Source: Belnapia sp. (GTDB lineage: Bacteria; Pseudomonadota; Alphaproteobacteria; Acetobacterales; Acetobacteraceae). Taken from it: a DNA stretch of 7,188 nt. The stretch lies in NCBI GenBank assembly GCA_028291445.1, contig JAQGIA010000351.1, positions 1-7,188 on the forward strand, read 5' to 3'. The translations under genes were made by a program, and so were the position numbers. The notes beneath the pieces were generated by a model. The model saw only the letters and a list, made by a program, of their open reading frames with translations, was not told the DNA's origin and searched no databases. Shown here piece after piece: positions 1 through 7,188 of this stretch (position 1 is its first letter; every line of letters starts with the position of its first letter).

Positions 1-631
1 TGATGCGCTTCACCTCGGCGACGAAATCCTGGGTGCGGTAGTCGATCGCCGCATCGGCGCCGAGGTCGAGGCAGGCCTGGCATTTCGCGGCGCTGCCGGC
101 GGTGGCGATGACGGTGGAGCCGAAGGCCTTGGCGAGCTGAATGGCGGTGACGCCGATGCCCGAGGTGCCGCCATGGATCAGCACCGTCTCGCCGGCGGCG
201 AGCCGGCCATGGCCGAACAGATTGGCCCAGACGGTGAAAGCGGTCTCCGGCAGGGCGGCGGCGCGGATGGCGTCGTAGCCTTGGGGCCAGGGCAGGCATT
301 GGCTTGCGGGCGCGGCGCAGTATTCGGCATAGGCGCCGCCGTTGGTCAGGGCGCAGACCTTGTCGCCGGGCTTGAAGGCGGTGACCTCGGCGCCGATGGC
401 GACCACCTCGCCCGCCGTCTCCAGGCCGATCAGCGGGCTGGCGCCGGGCGGCGGCGGATATTCGCCCTTGCGCTGCGCCACGTCGGGGCGGTTGACGCCG
501 GTCGCCATGACGCGGATCAGCACCTCATCCGGCTTCGGCACGGGCAGCGGGGCGGTGCCGGGGACCAGCACCTCCGGCGCGCCGCCGGCGCCATGGGTGA
601 TGACGGTCATCGACTCGGGCAGCTTGGCCAT
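1..631 (-). CDS. PIG3-family NAD(P)H:quinone oxidoreductase (partial, N-terminal 210 aa)
   Basis: Zinc-independent member of the medium-chain dehydrogenase/reductase superfamily, expected to reduce quinones with NAD(P)H in the cytoplasm. My reading of the minus strand from the ATG at 631 gives 210 residues before the window edge; the family is usually about 325 residues, so roughly the C-terminal third is missing. Visible signatures: [19 protein letters not shown] at residues 45-63, typical of the TP53I3/PIG3 quinone-reductase group; [12 protein letters not shown] at 69-80 (GroES-like N-domain); and HGGTSGIG at 153-160, the dinucleotide-binding loop at the start of the Rossmann fold. The cysteine-rich structural zinc lobe of true alcohol dehydrogenases is not seen. 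The start is supported by GGGAGAG (641-647) nine bases upstream. A later Met at residue 8 is an alternative start without such a site. The gene is divergent from the neighbouring binding-protein gene, so no functional link to it is implied. The true physiological substrate is not known from sequence. Confidence 0.9.
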   Translation of the reverse strand, partial: MAKLPESMTVITHGAGGAPEVLVPGTAPLPVPKPDEVLIRVMATGVNRPDVAQRKGEYPPPPGASPLIGLETAGEVVAIGAEVTAFKPGDKVCALTNGGAYAEYCAAPASQCLPWPQGYDAIRAAALPETAFTVWANLFGHGRLAAGETVLIHGGTSGIGVTAIQLAKAFGSTVIATAGSAAKCQACLDLGADAAIDYRTQDFVAEVKRI

Positions 632-640
632 GGCGTCGTT

Positions 641-647
641 CTCTCCC
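641..647 (-). promoter_or_regulatory. Ribosome binding site of the quinone oxidoreductase
   Basis: The minus strand reads GGGAGAG, nine bases before the ATG at 631. It favours this ATG over the in-frame ATG seven codons later. Confidence 0.6.
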
Positions 648-661
648 GGGAATGCGGGGGG

Positions 662-691
662 AGGTTTCCGCGCGACGCGGTGCGGCGTCAA
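662..691 (-). promoter_or_regulatory. Candidate promoter for the quinone oxidoreductase
   Basis: The minus strand has TTGACG at 691-686, five of six matches to the sigma-70 -35 consensus. About 17-18 bases downstream lies an A-rich but poor -10 (GAAACC/AAACCT around 668-662). Transcription would start near 655, giving a leader of about 24 nt that still contains the ribosome binding site. Weak -10 boxes are common in GC-rich alphaproteobacteria, so this is plausible but unproven. Confidence 0.3.
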
Positions 692-707
692 GCACGCCCC
701 TCCCGGG

Positions 708-726
708 TGGCACCCACATGGCACCC
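708..726. repeat. Tandem 8-bp direct repeat TGGCACCC in the divergent promoter region
   Basis: TGGCACCC occurs at 708-715 and again at 719-726, so the copies are offset by 11 bp, about one helical turn. The first copy also sits inside an 11-bp inverted repeat (GGGT-ggc-ACCC, 705-715). The pair lies between the two outward-facing candidate promoters. The repeat is directly visible; a role as operator is inference. In such GC-rich sequence a chance repeat cannot be excluded. Confidence 0.5.
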
Positions 727-763
727 CTGGGCGGCAGGCTGGGCAGGATCGCGTCGAATGGGG

Positions 764-792
764 TTGCCAGCGGCCCAGGGCGTGGGAGAATC
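764..792 (+). promoter_or_regulatory. Weak candidate promoter for the LivK-like binding protein
   Basis: TTGCCA at 764-769 matches five of six bases of the -35 consensus. The sequence 17 bases later (AGAATC, 787-792) is a poor -10. If used, transcription would start near 800, just upstream of the ribosome binding site at 813-818. This is the best match I can see in the plus direction, but it is weak. Confidence 0.2.
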
Positions 793-812
793 ACGCGCCG
801 CGCAGCCGCCGC

Positions 813-818
813 GGAAGG
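813..818 (+). promoter_or_regulatory. Ribosome binding site deciding the start of the LivK-like gene
   Basis: GGAAGG at 813-818 abuts the first in-frame ATG (819) but lies six bases before the second ATG (825). Only the second has a workable spacing, so 825 is chosen as the start. Confidence 0.6.
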
Positions 819-824
819 ATGCCG

Positions 825-2096
825 ATGTCGATCATTGTCCGTCGTCCCCTGCTCGGCGGCCTCGCCGCGCTGGCTGCGCCGGCGGCGCGGCTGCATGCGC
901 AAGCTCCTGCCCCGGTTCCTGCCCAAACCCCCGGCGGTGCCGCCGCGGCCAATGAGCTGCGCATCGGTGCGCTCTTCCCCTTCTCCGGCGGGCTGGCGCT
1001 GCTTGGCGACGAGAGTTTCCGCGGGCTGGAACTGGCGGTCGAGGAGCGCAACGGCGCCGGGGGGCTGCTCGGCCGGCCGATCCGCCTGGTGAAGGGCGAT
1101 GCCACCGGAGCGGATCAGGCGATCGCCGAGCTGCGCCGGCTGCAAGGCGTGGAGCGGGTGGCGCTGGCCTTCGGCACCTTCGCCTCCCACCTCGCCTTCG
1201 CCGCGACCCAGGTGGCGGAGCTGGCGGGGCTGGCCTATTTCGAGCTTGGCGCCATCGCCGATCCGATCACCGAACGCGGCTTCCGCAACCTGTTCCGGCT
1301 TTGCCCGAGGGCCAGCGACTTCGCCCGGACCTCGGTCGCCGCCATCCCCGATTTGCTGGCCGGAGCCTGGTCAACGCCGGCGAACGTGCTGCGCATCGCC
1401 GTCCTGCATGAGGATGGGCTCTATGGGCAGACGGTGGGCGGCTTCCAGGAATCGCAGTTGCAGGCGCGCGGGCTCAACCAGGTGACCCGGCTCGGCTATC
1501 CCGCGCGCAGCGTGGAGCTTTCGGCGGTGCTGGCCCGGCTGCGCGCGGTCGGCGCCGATGTGGTGCTGCATACCGGCTACCAGAACGACATCCTGCTGTT
1601 CTACCGCGGCATGAAGGAGGCCGGCTGGCGGCCGCGCATGGTGATCGGCGCCGGCGCCGGCTATAGCATGACCGATACGGCGCGTTCGATAGGGCCCGAA
1701 TTCGACGGCACGCTGGATGTCGACTTCACCCCGTTCGCGGTGAAGGATCAGCTGGCGCCCGGCGTGCAGGGCGTCGCCGAGCTATACCGCAAGCGCTACG
1801 GCAGCGAGCCGCGGTCCGGCCATTCCCTGGCCGGCTATGTCGGCGCGCGGCTGGTGCTGGATGCCCTGCAGCGTGCCGGCAGCCTGGAGCGGGAGAGGAT
1901 CCGCGCCGCCCTGCTGGCGACCGACGTCGCGGAGGGCAGCACGGCGACGGGCTGGGGCGCCCGGTTCGACGAAAAGGGCCAGAACCTGCGGGCCCGGCCG
2001 CTGCTGGCGCAATGGCAGGGTGGCCGGCTGGTGACGGTCGGCCCGGCCGAAGCGGCGGTCGCGCCGCTGCGGCCGGTGATGGGCGGGACCGGGTAG
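825..2096 (+). CDS. LivK-like (type I) ABC transporter substrate-binding protein, orphan
   Basis: Periplasmic binding protein of the leucine/amide-binding class (Peripla_BP_6 fold, similar to LivK, AmiC and UrtA), 423 residues. It begins with a leader containing a twin arginine, VRRPLLGGLAALAAP (residues 5-19), with likely cleavage after LHA (23-25) or one residue later, followed by an Ala/Pro-rich linker. The mature domain opens with LRIGALFPFSGGLALLGDES (45-64), the usual first strand and ligand loop of this fold. Further family-like elements are the NGAGGLLGRPIRLVKGD stretch (76-92), IAVLHEDGLYGQT (191-203) in the second lobe, and LSAVLARLRAVGADVVLHTG (232-251). A reading frame stays open far upstream to 342, but that part is antisense to the quinone reductase and has no leader, so the start at 825 is preferred (819 is an alternative). 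No branched-chain-type permease or ATPase gene lies beside it. The ligand cannot be assigned; amino acids, amides or aromatic acids are typical for the family. Confidence 0.88.
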   Translation: MSIIVRRPLLGGLAALAAPAARLHAQAPAPVPAQTPGGAAAANELRIGALFPFSGGLALLGDESFRGLELAVEERNGAGGLLGRPIRLVKGDATGADQAIAELRRLQGVERVALAFGTFASHLAFAATQVAELAGLAYFELGAIADPITERGFRNLFRLCPRASDFARTSVAAIPDLLAGAWSTPANVLRIAVLHEDGLYGQTVGGFQESQLQARGLNQVTRLGYPARSVELSAVLARLRAVGADVVLHTGYQNDILLFYRGMKEAGWRPRMVIGAGAGYSMTDTARSIGPEFDGTLDVDFTPFAVKDQLAPGVQGVAELYRKRYGSEPRSGHSLAGYVGARLVLDALQRAGSLERERIRAALLATDVAEGSTATGWGARFDEKGQNLRARPLLAQWQGGRLVTVGPAEAAVAPLRPVMGGTG

Positions 2097-2226
2097 GAGG
2101 CCCGGCTCGGAAGCGGTGCCGCAGCGTCGCCGGGACGGAACGGCGGAAGCCGTACCAGCACCAGCAGGTCGATACGTATTCCTCGTCGAACAGACCGCAT
2201 ACGCCGTCGTTCGTGCTGCTTGCGCT
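2097..2226. other. Convergent intergenic region without a clear terminator
   Basis: 130 bp between the stop codons of two converging genes. It is locally less GC-rich around 2170-2205 and contains the palindrome ATACGTAT (2172-2179). I see one modest hairpin (2137-2156) and no T-rich run on either strand after it. Frames crossing the region are open on both strands but have no recognisable product or ribosome binding site. Confidence 0.6.
2137..2156. terminator. Possible weak bidirectional hairpin between convergent genes
   Basis: Inverted repeat ACGGC-ggaa-GCCGT (2140-2153), extended outward by two G:C pairs across one mismatch (2137-2156). On the plus strand the loop GGAA fits the stable GNRA class. 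It lies about 40 bp after the plus-strand stop. It lacks the following T-tract of an intrinsic terminator on either strand, so it may only stabilise 3' ends or be chance. Confidence 0.2.
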
Positions 2227-3192
2227 TCAATCCACCCGGATGCCGGCGTCGCGGATGATCGCCTCCCATTTCGCCGTCTCCTCGGCCAGCCATTGCGTGG
2301 CCGAGGCCGGGGTGCTGTCGCTGCGCAAGGTCATGGTCAGGTCGCTCAGCCGCCGCTGCACGTTCTCCTGCGCGGCGGCCTGGTTGAAGGCGGCATTGGC
2401 CGCCTGGACGACGGCCGCGGGCGTGCCGGCGGGGGCCAGCACCATATGCCAGGTGTAGCTTTCGGCATTGGCGACGCCGCCCTCGGCGAAGGTCGGGATC
2501 TGCGGCGCCTGGGGCAGCCGCGCGGCTGCCGAGATGCCGAGCGCCCTCGCATCGCCGCGCTGGGCATAGGCGAGGCCGCCGGCCGCCACGTCCATGAACA
2601 TCGCCAGCCGCCCCGAGAGCAGGTCCGGCATGCCGGCGGCGGAACCGCGATAGGGGATGTGGTTGGCCTTGAGGTCCCCTGCCCGCTTCAGCAGCAGTTC
2701 GGTCGCCAGATGGACCGCGCCGCCGATGCCGCTGCTGCCGTAGTCGTAGCGCCCGGGATTGGCCCGCAGCAGCTCAAGCAGTTCTGGCAGGGTCTTTACC
2801 GGCAGGTCCTTGTTCACCAGCAGCACCATCGGGATGACGCCAAGCAACGCGACCGGCTGGAAATCGGCGATCGGGTCGAAGGGCAGCCGCGGGAACAGCG
2901 CGCGCAGCACTGAATGGGCAATGGTGCTGTAGAGCAGCGTATGGCCGTCCTTCGACGCCTGGGCCACCGCCTCGGAGCCGACGACGACGCCGGCGCCGGT
3001 GCGGTTCTCGACCACGACGCGCTGCGGCAGCAGCTTGCCCACTTCCTCGGCGAAAAGCCGGGCCGGAATATCGGTGGGGCCGCCGGCGGCGAAGGGGACG
3101 ATCAGGCGGATCGGCTGGCTGGGCCAGGCCGGCTGCGCCCACGCTTCGATGGGAATTGCGGCGGCGGCGGTGAGCAGGCTGCGACGATGCAT
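2227..3192 (-). CDS. Bug/TctC-family periplasmic solute receptor
   Basis: Tripartite tricarboxylate transporter (TTT) type binding protein, 321 residues, the normal length of the Bordetella uptake gene (Bug) family, which binds carboxylates and related small molecules. The leader MHRRSLLTAAAAIPIEAWAQ likely cleaves after AWA (residues 17-19). Family signatures in order: IRLIVPFAAGGPTDIPAR (28-45), the first ligand loop; VVVENRTGAGVVVGSEAVA (59-77); DGHTLLYST (82-90); IPYRGSAAGMPDLLSGRL (179-196), the second ligand loop; and APAGTPAAVVQAAN (253-266). GGGAGGT at 3201-3207 lies eight bases before the ATG. It follows ugpC on the same strand after 59 bp with no strong terminator, so it may be co-transcribed with the ugp genes. 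The TctA and TctB membrane partners are absent from the window; orphan Bug genes are common in Beta- and Alphaproteobacteria. The ligand cannot be read from sequence. Confidence 0.93.
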   Translation of the reverse strand: MHRRSLLTAAAAIPIEAWAQPAWPSQPIRLIVPFAAGGPTDIPARLFAEEVGKLLPQRVVVENRTGAGVVVGSEAVAQASKDGHTLLYSTIAHSVLRALFPRLPFDPIADFQPVALLGVIPMVLLVNKDLPVKTLPELLELLRANPGRYDYGSSGIGGAVHLATELLLKRAGDLKANHIPYRGSAAGMPDLLSGRLAMFMDVAAGGLAYAQRGDARALGISAAARLPQAPQIPTFAEGGVANAESYTWHMVLAPAGTPAAVVQAANAAFNQAAAQENVQRRLSDLTMTLRSDSTPASATQWLAEETAKWEAIIRDAGIRVD

Positions 3193-3200
3193 GGATGGTG

Positions 3201-3207
3201 ACCTCCC
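3201..3207 (-). promoter_or_regulatory. Strong ribosome binding site of the Bug receptor gene
   Basis: The minus strand reads GGGAGGT, eight bases before the ATG at 3192. It is the clearest Shine-Dalgarno sequence in the window, in contrast to the weak or absent ones inside the ugp genes, and suggests independent translation initiation. Confidence 0.65.
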
Positions 3208-3251
3208 GGTGGGCTTTGCTGCCCTTTGGGGGTCATCTTGACGGTGCCGGG

Positions 3252-4315
<1,064 letters not shown>

Positions 4316-4316
<1 letters not shown>

Positions 4317-4336
4317 TACTGCTTGGTCTCCGCCAT
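4316..4336 (-). CDS. Six-codon minigene MAETKQ bridging ugpE and ugpC
   Basis: Between ugpE and ugpC the minus strand contains a complete short frame, ATG to TAA, encoding MAETKQ. Its ATG shares one base with the ugpE stop (TGATG at 4338-4334), and its TAA shares one base with the ugpC start (TAATG at 4318-4314). The GGAG that probably serves as the ugpC ribosome binding site (4331-4328) lies inside it. The overlaps are directly visible. Whether it is translated is inference: it could pass ribosomes from ugpE to ugpC, or be a chance product of a 19-bp spacer. Confidence 0.35.
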
Positions 4337-5229
4337 CACTTCTCGGTCTCGGTCAGGCCCTTGATGAACCAGCGCTGCATCACGACCACCACCAGCACCG
4401 GCGGGAGCAGCGCCAGCACCGCCATGGCCATGATGATGTTCCACTCGTTCTGCGCATCGCCGTTGCCGATCATCTTGGCGAGGCCGACGACGATGGTCTC
4501 GAGCCCGCGGTCGTTCACCACCAGCAGCGGCCAGAGATACTGGTTCCAGCCATAGATGAAGAGGATGACGAAAAGCGCGGCGATGTTGGTGACCGAGAGC
4601 GGCAGCAGGATGTCGCGGAAGAAGCGGACCGGGCCGGCGCCGTCGATCTTCGCCGCCTCGACGTATTCATCGGGGATGGTCAGGAAGAACTGCCGGAACA
4701 GCAGGGTCGCCGTCGCCGAGGCGATCAGCGGGATGGTCAGCCCGGCCATGGAATTGAACAGGTCGAGGCTGACGATGACCTGGTAGGTCGGGATGATGCG
4801 GACCTCGACGGGGAGCATCAGGGTCAGGAAGATGGTCCAGAAGGCCAGCATCCGTCCGGGGAATTGAAAGAATACCACGGCATAGGCCGAGAGCAGCGAG
4901 ATGGTGATCTTCCCCACCGCGATCAGCAACGCCATCAGCGCGCTGTTCCACAGCATGAGGGAGGCCGGGCTGGCGCGGTAGCGCCCCTCCCCGCCGCTGG
5001 TCCAGGCGGCGGTGTAATTCGCGATGGCCTGGCCGCCGGGCAGCAGCGGCACGTCGCCGCGGCCGATGGTCGAGGCATCATGGGTCGAGCCGACCAGGGT
5101 GATCCAGACCGGAAAGGCGAAGACCAGCACGCCGAGGATCAGCCAGAGATGCGTCAGCCGGCGGTCCCACGCCTGCCGCCGCAGGGTCGCCGCGGCGAGC
5201 GCTGCATCATCGATACCCGCCGCGGGCAT
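4336..5229 (-). CDS. ugpE: Glycerol-3-phosphate ABC importer permease UgpE
   Basis: Second inner-membrane subunit of the importer (CUT1 / MalG-like), 297 residues. It lines up with remembered E. coli UgpE nearly throughout: [19 protein letters not shown] (residues 134-152), [15 protein letters not shown] (168-182), [13 protein letters not shown] (224-236) and [10 protein letters not shown] (283-292). The EAA loop that docks on the ATPase is [20 protein letters not shown] (191-210). About six membrane helices are visible, the first near 27-47 and the last near 266-285. The frame remains open upstream to 5739, but that part lies inside ugpA in another frame. The ATG at 5229 shares one base with the ugpA stop (TGATG), which fixes the start by coupling. 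Compared with E. coli UgpE there is an Ala-rich N-terminal extension of roughly 15 residues. Confidence 0.95.
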   Translation of the reverse strand: MPAAGIDDAALAAATLRRQAWDRRLTHLWLILGVLVFAFPVWITLVGSTHDASTIGRGDVPLLPGGQAIANYTAAWTSGGEGRYRASPASLMLWNSALMALLIAVGKITISLLSAYAVVFFQFPGRMLAFWTIFLTLMLPVEVRIIPTYQVIVSLDLFNSMAGLTIPLIASATATLLFRQFFLTIPDEYVEAAKIDGAGPVRFFRDILLPLSVTNIAALFVILFIYGWNQYLWPLLVVNDRGLETIVVGLAKMIGNGDAQNEWNIIMAMAVLALLPPVLVVVVMQRWFIKGLTETEK

Positions 5230-6107
5230 CAGTAATGGACCTTGCGTTCGATGAAGCGGAATTGCACCGCGGTCAGCGCGATGACGATCACCATCAGGAT
5301 GACCGATTGCGCGGCGCTGCTGCCGAGGTTCACGTTCTGCACGCCCTCGACATAGACCTTGTAGATCAGCGTCTCGGTCGCCTTGCCCGGGCCGCCGCCG
5401 GTCAGCGCATGGATCACCCCGAAGGTGTCGAAGAAGGCATAGACCAGGTTCACCACCAGCAGGAAGAAGCTGGTCGGCGAGAGCAGCGGGAAGATGATGG
5501 TCCAGAAGCGCCGCACCGGCCGGGCGCCGTCGATGGCGGCCGCCTCCAGCACCGATTTCGGGATGGATTGCAGCCCGGCCAGGAAGAAGATGAAGTTGTA
5601 GCTGACCTGTTTCCAGGCGGCGGCGATGATGACCAGGGTCATCGCCTGGCCGCCGTTCAGCTTGTAGTCCCAATCGAGCCCCGCCTGGTTCAGCGCCCGG
5701 CCGATCAGGCCGATGGAAGGGTGGAACAGGAACAGCCACAGCACCGCGGCGACGGCCGGCGCCACCGCATAGGGCCAGATCAGCAGGGTCTTGTAGAGAT
5801 TGGCGCCGCGGATGGATTTATCCGCCTGCACCGCCAGGAACAATGCGGTGCCCATCGCCAGCACCGCGACGGAGGTGGAGAAGACCAGCGTGTTCAGCGC
5901 CGCGCCGCGCCATTCCGGCTCGACCAGCACCTCGGCGAAATTGCGCAGCCCGACGAATTCGGAGCGCGTCCCCCAGGGGTCCTCCTGCAGCACCGATTGC
6001 CAGATGGCCGCGCCCGCCGGCCAGAGGAAGAAGACGCAGGTGACGGCGAGCTGCGGCGCCAGCAGCAGCAGCGGCAGCGCCGTCCCCTTGAAGAGCGTCT
6101 TCTTCAT
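5229..6107 (-). CDS. ugpA: Glycerol-3-phosphate ABC importer permease UgpA
   Basis: First inner-membrane subunit (MalF-like CUT1 permease), 292 residues from the ATG at 6107. Strong resemblance to E. coli Ugp[19 protein letters not shown] (residues 15-32), [21 protein letters not shown] (108-128), [21 protein letters not shown] (163-183), [19 protein letters not shown] (214-232) and [10 protein letters not shown] (263-272). The EAA loop is [20 protein letters not shown] (188-207), and six helices can be drawn. An in-frame ATG 14 codons upstream (6149) would add [14 protein letters not shown] and overlap ugpB by 38 bases; those residues look unlike the family, so 6107 is preferred. The gene starts four bases after the ugpB stop without an obvious ribosome binding site, suggesting coupling, and its own stop overlaps the ugpE start. 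Confidence 0.95.
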   Translation of the reverse strand: MKKTLFKGTALPLLLLAPQLAVTCVFFLWPAGAAIWQSVLQEDPWGTRSEFVGLRNFAEVLVEPEWRGAALNTLVFSTSVAVLAMGTALFLAVQADKSIRGANLYKTLLIWPYAVAPAVAAVLWLFLFHPSIGLIGRALNQAGLDWDYKLNGGQAMTLVIIAAAWKQVSYNFIFFLAGLQSIPKSVLEAAAIDGARPVRRFWTIIFPLLSPTSFFLLVVNLVYAFFDTFGVIHALTGGGPGKATETLIYKVYVEGVQNVNLGSSAAQSVILMVIVIALTAVQFRFIERKVHY

Positions 6108-6111
6108 GCGG

Positions 6112-7188
6112 TCAGCGATTCGCGCGTTCGAAGTTCCGCAGCACCGCATTGCCGCGCGTGGTCATGGCCTCCATCGCCTGCTGGCCGTTCTGCTGGCCCT
6201 GGAAGGCCTTCTCCATTTCTTCCTGGATGATGTTGCGGATCTCGACATAGCCGCCGAGCCGGATGCCCCGCGTGTTCGGCGTGGTCTCGCCGCCGCGCAG
6301 CAGCTGCTCGATCGGCACGTCGGAGCCGGGGTTGCGGTCGTAGAAGCCGGCGGCGCGGGCGAGCTCGTAGCTGGCGCGGCGGACCGGGACATAGCCGGTT
6401 TCCATGTGCCACTTGGCATCGACCTCGGGCTGGCTGATGTAGCGGTAGAACTCCGCCACGCCCTTCCATTCCGCCGCCGCGCGGGCGCCTTGCGGGCCGC
6501 GGTTCAGCGCCCAGAAGCTGGCGCCGCCGATGATGCTGTTGCGCGGCGCGCCGGCGACATCGGCGTAGTAGGGCAGCATCGCGGTGCCCCAGGCGAAGCG
6601 GGCTTCCCGGGTGATGCGGCTGCGGGCGCCGGAGCTGACCAGGGCGATGCTGCATTCACCGGCCGGAAACAGCGCATCGGCGGTCGAATCCCGGCCGCCG
6701 TAGCGGAACAGCCCGGCCTTCTGCCATTCGATCAGGTTGTTCATGTGGCGGACCAGCAGCGGGTTGTTCACCGCCATGGTGGCGCCGAGCCCGTCGAAGC
6801 CGTTGCCGAGCGTCGCCAAGGGGATGTTGTGCAGCGCGCTGACCTGCTCCACCTGGATCCAGCCGGGCCAGGAGCTGGTCAGCGGGCAGGCGAGGCCGGC
6901 GGCCTTCAGCTTGCGGGCGGCCTCGGCCACCTCGTCCCAGGTCTTCGGCGCCACCTCCGGGTCGAGCCCGGCCCGCTTGAAGTGGTCCTTGTTCCAGAAC
7001 ATCACCGCGGTCGAGCTGTTGAAGGGCATGCTCATCTGCCGCCCGTCCGAGGCCTGGTAATAGCCGCGGACGGCGGGCAGGTAGTCGGCGAAGTCGATGG
7101 TGACGCCGGACTCGGCCAGCAGCTCGTGCACCGGCTTCACCGCGCGGCCGGCCGACATCATGGTGCCGGTGCCGACCTCGAACATCTG
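6112..7188 (-). CDS. ugpB: Glycerol-3-phosphate-binding protein UgpB (partial, C-terminal 358 aa)
   Basis: Periplasmic binding protein of the CUT1 importer. The right edge removes the start, the signal peptide and roughly the first 85 residues (E. coli UgpB is 438 long), so the first visible codon is internal. With the first visible residue (Gln) as 1, stretches shared with E. coli UgpB are EVGTGTMM (4-11), MPFNSSTAV (54-62), [11 protein letters not shown] (74-84), GWIQVE (109-114), [10 protein letters not shown] (217-226), TGYVPV (264-269), [10 protein letters not shown] (281-290) and [11 protein letters not shown] (308-318). From memory, several of these (the FNSS serine, the tryptophan of GWIQ, the GGAS serine and the arginine of GIRLG) lie at the glycerol-3-phosphate site of E. 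coli UgpB. This favours a glycerophosphate-type ligand over a plain sugar. The operon promoter, and any Pho box, would lie beyond the window. Confidence 0.93.
   Translation of the reverse strand, partial: QMFEVGTGTMMSAGRAVKPVHELLAESGVTIDFADYLPAVRGYYQASDGRQMSMPFNSSTAVMFWNKDHFKRAGLDPEVAPKTWDEVAEAARKLKAAGLACPLTSSWPGWIQVEQVSALHNIPLATLGNGFDGLGATMAVNNPLLVRHMNNLIEWQKAGLFRYGGRDSTADALFPAGECSIALVSSGARSRITREARFAWGTAMLPYYADVAGAPRNSIIGGASFWALNRGPQGARAAAEWKGVAEFYRYISQPEVDAKWHMETGYVPVRRASYELARAAGFYDRNPGSDVPIEQLLRGGETTPNTRGIRLGGYVEIRNIIQEEMEKAFQGQQNGQQAMEAMTTRGNAVLRNFERANR

Noticed and set aside
342..824. N-terminal extension of the LivK-like gene back to an ATG at 342
   Set aside because: It would run antisense through the quinone oxidoreductase and bury the signal peptide about 160 residues inside the protein. 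A ribosome binding site and leader support 825.
173..955. 260-residue plus-strand open frame at the left end
   Set aside because: Antisense to the quinone oxidoreductase and out of frame with the LivK-like gene; Gly/Ala/Arg/Asp-rich with no recognisable domain.
2137..2226. Possible small coding remnant in the convergent intergenic region
   Set aside because: Open frames exist on both strands, but none has a ribosome binding site, recognisable peptide or family match.
3213..3226. Short GGGC/GCCC inverted repeat between ugpC and the Bug gene as a terminator
   Set aside because: The stem is only four base pairs with no T-tract in the direction of transcription; too weak to call.
5230..5739. 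170-residue N-terminal extension of UgpE
   Set aside because: It lies entirely inside ugpA in another frame and has no membrane helices or family match. The TGATG overlap marks the real start.
6108..6149. Upstream ATG giving UgpA a 14-residue extension
   Set aside because: It would overlap ugpB, adds residues unlike the family, and the ATG at 6107 fits both family length and the four-base gap.
5235..6230. 331-residue plus-strand open frame antisense to ugpA
   Set aside because: Same compositional shadow pattern; ugpA on the other strand matches its family along its whole length.

Overview
This window comes from a very GC-rich bacterial chromosome. Codon third positions are dominated by G and C, several long antisense frames stay open simply because of composition, and exported proteins start with twin-arginine-like leaders (for example VRRPLLGG). 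Two of the transport proteins belong to families that are abundant in Alpha- and Betaproteobacteria. Together this suggests an alphaproteobacterium of the Acetobacteraceae/Rhodospirillales type (for example Roseomonas-like). That placement is inference; no rRNA or other marker gene is present.

Layout, left to right. (1) Positions 1-631, minus strand: the N-terminal 210 residues of a zinc-free, PIG3-type NAD(P)H:quinone oxidoreductase, cut by the left edge. (2) Positions 632-824: a divergent intergenic region with a candidate promoter in each direction and a tandem 8-bp repeat between them. (3) Positions 825-2096, plus strand: a LivK-like (type I) periplasmic substrate-binding protein with no permease or ATPase genes beside it. 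(4) Positions 2097-2226: a convergent intergenic region without a convincing intrinsic terminator. (5) Positions 2227-7188, minus strand, read right to left: ugpB (5'-truncated by the right edge), ugpA, ugpE, ugpC, then a Bug/TctC-family periplasmic receptor gene 59 bp after ugpC.

The dominant feature is a complete set of ABC importer components of the sn-glycerol-3-phosphate / glycerophosphodiester type in the order ugpB-A-E-C, the same order as in E. coli. UgpB would capture the ligand in the periplasm, UgpA and UgpE form the membrane channel, and UgpC hydrolyses ATP. The genes are packed extremely tightly (a 4-nt gap, then one-base stop/start overlaps), which points to translational coupling. 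A six-codon minigene bridges ugpE and ugpC. In the place where E. coli has ugpQ (the phosphodiesterase), this window instead has the Bug receptor gene.

Three unrelated classes of periplasmic binding protein (UgpB type, Bug type, LivK type) lie within 6.4 kb, so this looks like a nutrient-scavenging locus. I found no RNA genes, CRISPR array, insertion sequence or phage gene. I did not find a clearly new biological system. The items most worth a second look are the minigene, the ugp-Bug juxtaposition and the tandem repeat in the divergent promoter region.
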